A stretch of 64,000 nucleotides of DNA from Anthoceros angustus (taxonomy: Eukaryota > Streptophyta > Anthocerotopsida > Anthocerotales > Anthocerotaceae), in the NCBI GenBank assembly GCA_010909165.1, contig VJWM01000106.1, positions 930,001 through 994,000 on the forward strand. The letters run 5' to 3'. The notes beneath the pieces are model-generated. The model ran no database searches and was not told the origin of the DNA. It saw nothing but the letters and a program-made list of their open reading frames with translations. The position numbers were made by a program, and so were the translations under genes. Shown in pieces: positions 57,769 through 64,000 of this stretch (position 1 is its first letter; each line of letters starts with the position of its first letter).

Positions 57769-59889
57769 CAGTGTTTCTCAGCATAGGGGTTTGTCTCCAA
57801 ACCCCATTTTGGCCCCAACCATCCAGAAATGCACATGTCTCATTCCACTGTTTTCAGTGATTTGCGAATCCAGAGCCCATGCATCCGAGCCCAAGGAAGA
57901 CCTAATGTGCCCACCGTCCGCACAAATGCGGACACACCTTTGTACCAAGTGGCGGATGATGCGCACTTATGCTCCAAAATGGAGTGCCGACGTCCGGCAC
58001 TTATACTCCAAAGAGGTGCAATACACGGGTTTGGAGAGGGTTGCGTCAATACTTGTGTAGGCAAGCACTTTCGTTCAAGTTGCTTGTGCACACTTGCCGC
58101 ACCAACACTCACATCAATTCTCTTTTCAAACCCGTGATTGAGCAATCCCGACGGCGGGCATACCCTGACTGGCCCCTCCGTGTCGAGATAAGCCGCACTT
58201 AGATGCGGCATTGGGCCCAGTGAGGTGGACAAGGTAAAGGATGGTGAGGCCTCCTCAACCGTTCTTGATCAAACTCTTGAGCTTACATTTCTTCTTGTCA
58301 AGTCCATCGCTTTCAACCTTAATCTATCCATGGGTGGCACATGGAGCAAGTCGGATCTTAAATTCAAAATCTCTGGCGAAGCTTGGCTATAGTCTCTGAA
58401 CACCTACTGCGCCCACGGTAGTGGGCGTCACGGTGGGTATAGGTCCTCCTTGAGCCTCACGAAATACTCGGCCATTTGGTCAAAACCCCACTCGGGCGAC
58501 TAGCCCTCTTTCTTTGATACTCTGGCTCTCACTAGGGCTCGCGGTGGCGAGCGGATGCTCTCTTATGCTTGTGTTCAGCATCAAGCGAGCTTTCATTACT
58601 CAAGGAAAAATCATCTATTCTATTTATTTTCTTGCTTCTCGCAAAACATTGTGAAACATTGTCGTCTTCAAAAGGTTGGCCATTAGAAACCACCATCATA
58701 CATGTCGAATTTTGGAAAATGTAGCTCATCTAGAAACCAAGGCCTATGCATCTATCGTGCATCAAACTCGAATGAGCGGACATTTGGCGCACCAATCAAA
58801 GAGATCCATGCAAGTCATCGGAAGGGCACATAGAGTAAGGCCAAAAGGTTTTACATGTTGTATACAAAGCGAATGTGGGAATATAACATCAACCAACAAA
58901 TGATTTTCAAAAATAATATTCATGACTTTACGCCTAGATCTGGGATGATTTACAAATTTTTCAAACCACTAAAATCAACACTCCATCCTAGTATTGATAC
59001 GCCTCTAGGTTGCTTAAGAGTGGAGTTGTTACAAAGTTTTCAAAGCGCCAAAAACAAGCAAGCCATCCTAGCACTAATCGACCCAAGTGCATAACAGAAG
59101 TTCTAAAGCACCAAAGTCAAGCACCCCATCCGGTACTAATCCGACCCGTGCTTAACCTTGGAGTTCTTACCATTGAGTCTATGCACCTATCCGGATGTTT
59201 CTAAAGACAAACAATAATATAGATGCTGGACGTCCGGCATCCACTCCACCATTTCCATCTCGCTGGACGCCCACAAGATTGGGGTCTCCGGAAAATGCGC
59301 CGGACGTCCGGAGCTTTTGAACTCGCGCCAATGTGCGAGCGTCCGGCGCATTGTTCCAATTCCTTCTATGTTTTCACTCTAACAATGGAGATCCGGGGTT
59401 GTGTACTCACAGTGCAGACGTCGGCTACTTTTTAGAGTCGTAGTTTGGTCCTCTCGAGATGGCCATGATCGCTATCGGTTAATGTTCTCTCACAATTGCG
59501 GACGTCCGTGCGATTTCTTCTTTCGCTTGCTTGCTACTTTTCGTGTTGGTTGCGCGGACGTAGCAGTTTCTTGGACTAATTTTGTTTGGTTTGCCTCATT
59601 CACCACCTAGGAAGTACTATCGCTGCGAAAGAGGTGTTTAGGATTCCTAGCACCTGTTAAAAATCCTTGAAATCCCTTCCTTGTGAAGGTGAAATCCATG
59701 AACCTTCTTGCTTCAACCACATTAGCATAAGTATTCACGAGAAAATAACATGGTCAATGTCTTTCAGTACATGTCTAAAGAGTGGTTTTGCTAAAGATGA
59801 TGCATTTTGGCCCGTTTTCGGAGGTCATTTTTTGGTCTTTAGGGACCCAAACCCTTTAATGGAGAATAACCCTATGTTGAGAGGCGCTG
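57769..59889. mobile_element. Element E: hAT-like non-autonomous DNA transposon
   Basis: Sits in the RNase H of element A, which reads on either side. Imperfect terminal inverted repeats of about 30 bases begin CAGTGTTTCTCAGCATAGGG (left) and, on the minus strand, CAGCGCCTCTCAACATAGGG (right), about 22 of 30 matching. Flanking 8-base sites are GCCTATAA and TTCTATGA, an imperfect duplication of the expected size for hAT. No transposase frame is seen in its 2121 bases. Several CCGGACGTCCGG-like palindromes lie inside, mainly at 59225-59350. Confidence 0.7.
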
Positions 59890-60075
59890 TTCTATGAAGG
59901 AGAATGTCTTGCTGATGTGGGTCGGACACTTTCGTCCGTACTTGTTTGGACATCGATTTGACGATCAACGACCATCAACCCTTGCACCTTTGGTTGATGA
60001 CGAAAGGCAACAGGAAAGGCGAGGTGGGCTCTCATTCTCCGAGTATGACTTTGTCATCGAACACCGAGCGTAAGA
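59890..60075 (+). pseudogene. RNase H of element A, second part
   Basis: Begins at the right edge of element E. VGHFRPYLFGHRF (about 59920-59960), a DHQPLHLW-like block and FSEYDFVIEHRA match the end of Ty3 RNase H. Frame shifts are present. Confidence 0.82.
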
Positions 60076-60279
60076 GTTCACTCTAATCTTGATGGGTTGT
60101 CAAGAATCCTCTACCTCGAAGACACTACGGGGCGGGCAAGATTCGGATGGCGAGCAACCGTGGGAGAGTAGTCCAGATACCATGTTGGCCATCTTTGCAT
60201 GAGGATCTTGAAGACCCTCCACTCATCGCTTTGTGTCTGAGTCTCGGGGACATCAGGCGGATGCAATAGCGGTGACCTT

Positions 60280-61440
60280 CCTAAGGTCGGGAATTGCCAC
60301 AAGGGCTTTCATCTCGAGCGAGGCCAAGCTACGCGAGAAGGTGGCTCGGTACTATTGGAAGGAGGACATAATGTATGTCGTGATTACTGGAGATAGAATT
60401 GTACCCAAGCGGAGGACGGGTGAGACTCATCACCAGTGCATGAAGGCTTAGGGCATTTTGGTGCTAAGCGCACCTCTGACATGCTCGAGGCCCACACACA
60501 GGCAGGATGTATGGAGATGTGGAAAGGGTGCGGAATGTAGAGTGTGCAGTGAAGGCAAGGTTCACCAATGATGTTGTGCTTCACTCTCGATCAGGACTCT
60601 TCTACTGGAGTGTGGATCTCATGCCGGACATGCAGGAGCGTCGAAACAAGCATGTCATGCTAATGGTGGAGCATTTGACAAGTGGTGCGAGGTTGCCATC
60701 TTACCCAAGCGTGACTCTCGGCTTACCGATGGCGTTCTTGGCTTCGTTCTTAGTCGATATGGAGCATGTGCGAGAGGTTCTCAGACGGGGCAAAGAATTA
60801 GTGGGGAATTTCAAGACTTGCTTGACGGGGAGCTTGATTGATCATCGGCGTGCGTCGAGATCATCCTCAAGCCGATGGACTTCTGAGCGCTTGGTGCGGA
60901 CCTTCAAGCGGGCCTTGCGCAAATATTGTCTCACAAATGACCGAAGACATGGGATGAAGGGATGCCATACCTAGTGCTAGGGTGCAGGTGAGCAATCAAG
61001 CGACCTTGAGCAATTTTTCACCATACTACTTGTTGTATGGGCGACAACCATTTTGCCAAGCGTGAGGCAAGCAAGGCTACAAGCACCGGTGGATTGGCGC
61101 AATCCGGATGATTGCCTACGAGACACGGAAAGGCGGGCGAGCTTTTCAAGCGGATCATGCCCATGGCAATGGAGAACCTTGCCATAGCGCAACAGGATCA
61201 AGCTGCTATGCTTACACGAGGAGGACATGGAAACCCAAGGTGCGCAAGTTCGAAGTTGGAGATTATGTCTACACGCCGGAAGCGAGCAACACCTTGGAGG
61301 TATCCACCGGAGTCATCTTGCGGGTCGTGCGAGTAGGCAAAGATGGAGTGCTTGAGCTCGAAGGATCGATGGCGAAGATGGAAGGATCACCTCAAAGCTG
61401 CGCACCATGCCACTTACCCAATTTGGACCCTCAACTCGGC
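60280..61440 (+). pseudogene. Integrase of element A with C-terminal SH3-like region
   Basis: VARYYWKEDIM marks the zinc-binding start (about 60342). The core is degraded; SERLVRTFKRALRKYCLTND (about 60885-60942) follows the expected position of the catalytic Glu. Then LSNFSPYYLLYGRQP (about 61005-61050), KVRKFEVGDYVYT and GVILRVVRVGKDGVLELEGS, a basic beta-rich tail typical of Ty3 integrases. Several shifts. Confidence 0.8.
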
Positions 61441-61472
61441 CTACAATGTGGCGTCCACCCAAAGACTTGGAG

Positions 61473-61612
61473 TGTCGGGTTTGTGGACGATCATGATGAT
61501 GATGTAATGCTTCTTTGTGATCGGTGCAATAGGGGATACCACATGTTTTGTGTTCAACCACCTCTTGACGACATTCCAGGAAGATTGGTTTTGTGCACAA
61601 TGCACTACATGA
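61473..61612 (+). pseudogene. PHD finger at the C terminus of the element A polyprotein
   Basis: The Cys4-His-Cys3 pattern is visible across three frames: CRVC (61473-61484), then LLCDRCNRGYHMFC (from about 61510), PPLDDIPG, and WFCAQC (ending 61603), followed by stop TGA at 61610-61612. Two single-base shifts separate the pieces. PHD fingers usually read histone H3 tails (family knowledge). It directly follows the integrase tail, where chromoviruses carry a chromodomain. Confidence 0.82.
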
Positions 61613-61674
61613 GGTGCGTCGTATGTAGTCCTACTAATGATAATGTTTTGACTTGAGTCTCACATTATCAGGGG

Positions 61675-61759
61675 ATTGGTTTGCACCTATATCGATTAGA
61701 TTTGTTTGCTTGGTTGTTGGTCGAGGAAGTGCTTATATGAATTCAAGTGCTTACCTCGT
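61675..61759 (+). repeat. Direct repeat left of the element A 3' LTR
   Basis: Starts ATTGGTTTGCACCTATAT and ends AAGTGCTTACCTCGT. It recurs as 62320-62410 on the other side of the LTR, with a few changes. Confidence 0.85.
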
Positions 61760-61772
61760 CGGCGGGCCATCG

Positions 61773-62311
61773 TGTGATACTAATCTACGCACTTGGGTTT
61801 AGTGTTTGATTAGCATTAATTAATCTAATTACTTATCTTTAAGTAAGTAATTAGTGTTAATTAATCTAATGTGCTTATGTTAATTAAGCATTGATTAGTG
61901 TTAATTAATCTAAGGTGCTTATGTTAATTAAGCATTGATTAGTGTTAATTAAACATGGTTAGCAATAGCTAAGTGGATAAGCTCAAGTAATATGCTTTGG
62001 CATATTCCTTGCATATTATAGTGTATTCTTAGGATAAGCTCAAGTAATATGCTTTGGCATATTCCTTTATTAGTGTATTCTTAGGATATTTGCATCTTTG
62101 ATGCCAATAGGATATCTTAGGAATATGCCGATGCAGGGCTAGTATATATAGACCCTTCCATTGAGGACAAGCTCGGATCATAGCTTGTCCTCTAGATATC
62201 TAATGCAAGAGGCGTTGTGAGGAGGCCAAAGCTATGACTCAGAGGCGATGTGTGAGGAATTTGCGTGTTGTTCGTGGGAGAGTGTGTTTGTGCCACGATG
62301 CTACTCCCTCC
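61773..62311 (+). repeat. 3' LTR of element A
   Basis: Begins TGTGATACTAATCT and matches 19133-19654, including the TTAATTAAGCATT blocks, GCATATTCCTTGCATATT, TATATAGACCCTTCC and GAGGACAAGCTCGGATC. Confidence 0.82.
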
Positions 62312-62319
62312 TGTTGTTT

Positions 62320-62410
62320 ATTGGTTTGCACCTATATATCCGCGTATTAGATTTGTTTGCTTGGTTGCTGGTTGAGGAAGTGCTTATATGAATTCAAGTG
62401 CTTACCTCGT
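62320..62410 (+). repeat. Direct repeat right of the element A 3' LTR
   Basis: Second copy of the segment at 61675-61759, from ATTGGTTTGCACC to CTTACCTCGT, a few bases after the LTR. Confidence 0.85.
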
Positions 62411-63077
62411 GCGACAGATCCTTAGCTCTCGTGTTGAACTTCAGCTTTTCCTCCCATGTCCTCGCTGCGAGTACGCTACCTGTACTTTGTGAATTTTTTG
62501 CTAAGAAAGAATACCTTTGTACCACCTCATAAATGTATCATACGTACATATGATACTTATCTGATGTATCCTGTATAGTAAGCATACTCAGCTGCCCAAC
62601 TATCTACTGGCTCTTAGTCCACTGGAGTAGCGTGTCCTTGAATCTTCAACATGATGCATTGACCCGACTGGGACTCTATTATGCACTTCCTCCTAAGAAT
62701 GCAATTGAATCTTACCTCAATGTGAAATGTGAGAGTTAGTTCTTATTTGTGCAAGTGCAATTGTTTTTGTAGGCAGAGTGTGTGAAATGCTTGCTTGTTG
62801 CTCTACAAATTGTGCTTGAGAAAGGAACAACAAGCTCCTAAAAATGCCATGCACAAGAGTGCCTGAGAGTGTTCACTCTACCAGCCCCTTTTATAACTGG
62901 ACGATTGACACATCCCTGAAGATCGGAAGGCTCGGTGCATCGCACGCTGTCACGGAATGAGCATTCTACATGCCAAAAAGGGAAACGTACTTCATGGGTT
63001 GGCCTGGCATGCCGGCCTAGGAATTTAGACTAAATTCATGAGTTTTGTCATGAGTTTACGAGCTAGGACCATAGACG
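62411..63077. other. Intergenic region, nothing recognised
   Basis: Ordinary AT-leaning sequence without conserved coding potential or clear repeats. Confidence 0.4.
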
Positions 63078-63389
63078 GTGGGTGTTTTTGATCCTTTTTT
63101 AGACGATTTCATTTTACAAAAACAATACTATGAAAAAAGAAAGATAGATAAAAATATCCTTAAATTAAAGATATTCAATTTTCGAGCACACAAGGCTTAC
63201 GTTAAATATTACTTAACTCGGAATCTCCAAATACACCGACAACAACTAGTGGCCAAGTTTCGTTGCAGGGACCACAAGCTCGAAGTGGTAACAAAGAGGA
63301 AGCATAAGGAATGTGCACAACATATCTGCCAGCAATGCTTTGTGGATGAAGTGGAAGATGAAGAACATTTTGTTTCACTTGTCCTGTAA
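63078..63389 (+). pseudogene. Possible retroelement C-terminal zinc-finger fragment
   Basis: A 103-codon frame with many Lys residues. Near the end, LVAKFRCRDHKLEVVTKRKH, CAQHICQQC and EDEEHFV follow the pattern seen at the C terminus of some LINE-type reverse transcriptases (RC..H.L.IE, C..C, EDE.HF). No reverse transcriptase is upstream. It could also be a small unknown gene or exon. Confidence 0.3.
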
Positions 63390-63630
63390 CATTTCAAGAT
63401 CAATGAGCCCAGTTACCCATGGACCTTGTACAACGCCATTCCCTGAAACAGCTAATGCAAAAAGCACCCATGCACTTTGCACTCTACCTACAATGTATCG
63501 AGACAATAAGGGCAAAGCCAACTGAGACAATGTAAAATATTATATTAAATTATTAAAATTATGTAAATAAAATAATTATGCATCCAATCGCCGTCGTCAC
63601 GGGGTGTGTGACAATCACTGCGACATGTAA
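63390..63630. other. AT-rich intergenic region
   Basis: No gene or RNA recognised. Confidence 0.4.
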
Positions 63631-63631
63631 A

Positions 63632-63686
63632 TGAATGAATGAATGAATGAATAAATGAATGAATAAATAAATAAATAAATAAATAG
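63632..63686 (+). repeat. AATG/AATA microsatellite
   Basis: About 13 four-base units, first GAAT/AATG then shifting to AAAT/AATA. Confidence 0.95.
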
Positions 63687-64000
63687 AGCTCTAGAGTCCA
63701 TTGAGGGATAAGTTATATGAGTGATGTTTATTTTAGCATCTTTATCCGATAAAAGTTTGAAATATTCTATGTGAAGAGACTATATTTTTATGATAATTGT
63801 TTATAATACTATCACATTTCATTTGACATTGATATCAAAACATTGTTCTTCTACAAAGTGGACAAGATTGTTGTCTTTGAAGCCATTGCAAAATACAGCT
63901 CTCATGAAAGGTATGTCTGCAACATCGCAATCTACATATACGATCACCTTGTTCTTGAGTTTCTATACATATACTACATATTTGATGTGGAATTTGGAAA
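63687..64000. other. AT-rich end of window
   Basis: No feature recognised in the last 314 bases. Confidence 0.4.

Larger units (their letters stand above)
19133..62311 (+). mobile_element. Element A: Ty3/gypsy retrotransposon with DNA methyltransferase and PHD finger (decayed, nested)
   Basis: Near-identical LTRs (19133-19654 and 61773-62311) bracket a plus-strand polyprotein remnant. Pieces read in order: gag-like (about 20600-22100), protease-like (22150-22420), cytosine-5 methyltransferase (22883-23483 and 34379-34693), reverse transcriptase (34860-35780), RNase H (57585-57768 and 59890-60075), integrase (60280-61400), PHD finger (61473-61612). The gaps are element B, element C (with D inside) and element E. 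Without these insertions the element would be about 8 kb. Many stops and frameshifts show it is dead. No convincing primer-binding site was found just after the 5' LTR. Confidence 0.82.

Noticed and set aside
61473-61612. PHD finger as a separate host gene fragment
   Set aside because: It follows the integrase tail with no gap and the same strand, and ends just before the 3' repeat and LTR; fusion is the simpler reading.

Overview
The window looks like nuclear DNA of a streptophyte plant. The evidence is four intron-rich plant housekeeping genes, a plastid-targeted GTPase, a plant-type pectin/cell-wall methyltransferase and a eukaryotic tRNA-Lys. Introns are short (mostly 60-190 bases, GT-AG). 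Short introns plus a methyltransferase-bearing Ty3 retrotransposon suggest a seedless plant (bryophyte, lycophyte or charophyte-like), but I cannot name a species.

Genic part (1-12457): a chloroplast DAR GTPase 3 gene (minus) lies head-to-head with an AP-1 sigma-adaptin gene (plus), sharing about 236 bases. A PMT2-like SAM methyltransferase gene (minus) converges on the adaptin gene. tRNA-Lys(UUU) follows, then about 2 kb with small tandem repeats, then the SRP68 gene (minus). All four protein genes could be assembled exon by exon; each has intact reading frames, lengths divisible by three and usual protein sizes (364, 161, 655 and 615 aa).

Repeat part (13476-62410): a nest of mobile elements. 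A giant solo LTR (13481-18654) has a perfect 5-base target duplication and contains an inverted LTR fragment of another family. Element A (about 19133-62311) is a decayed Ty3/gypsy element in plus orientation. Its domain order is gag, protease, cytosine-5 DNA methyltransferase, reverse transcriptase, RNase H, integrase, PHD finger. It is broken by three insertions: element B (Ty3, 23484-34378) inside the methyltransferase; element C (Ty1/copia, 35781-57584) between reverse transcriptase and RNase H; and a 2.1-kb hAT-like element E (57769-59889) inside RNase H. Element C is itself broken in its integrase by element D (Ty3, minus strand, 38554-53278), whose very long LTRs carry a conserved coiled-coil reading frame. 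All element reading frames are interrupted by stops and small indels.

Right edge (62411-64000): AT-rich sequence with one short zinc-finger-like reading frame and a microsatellite.

The most interesting system is element A: it combines a DNA-modifying enzyme and a chromatin-reading finger in one retrotransposon. The second is the coding-like content of the element D LTR.
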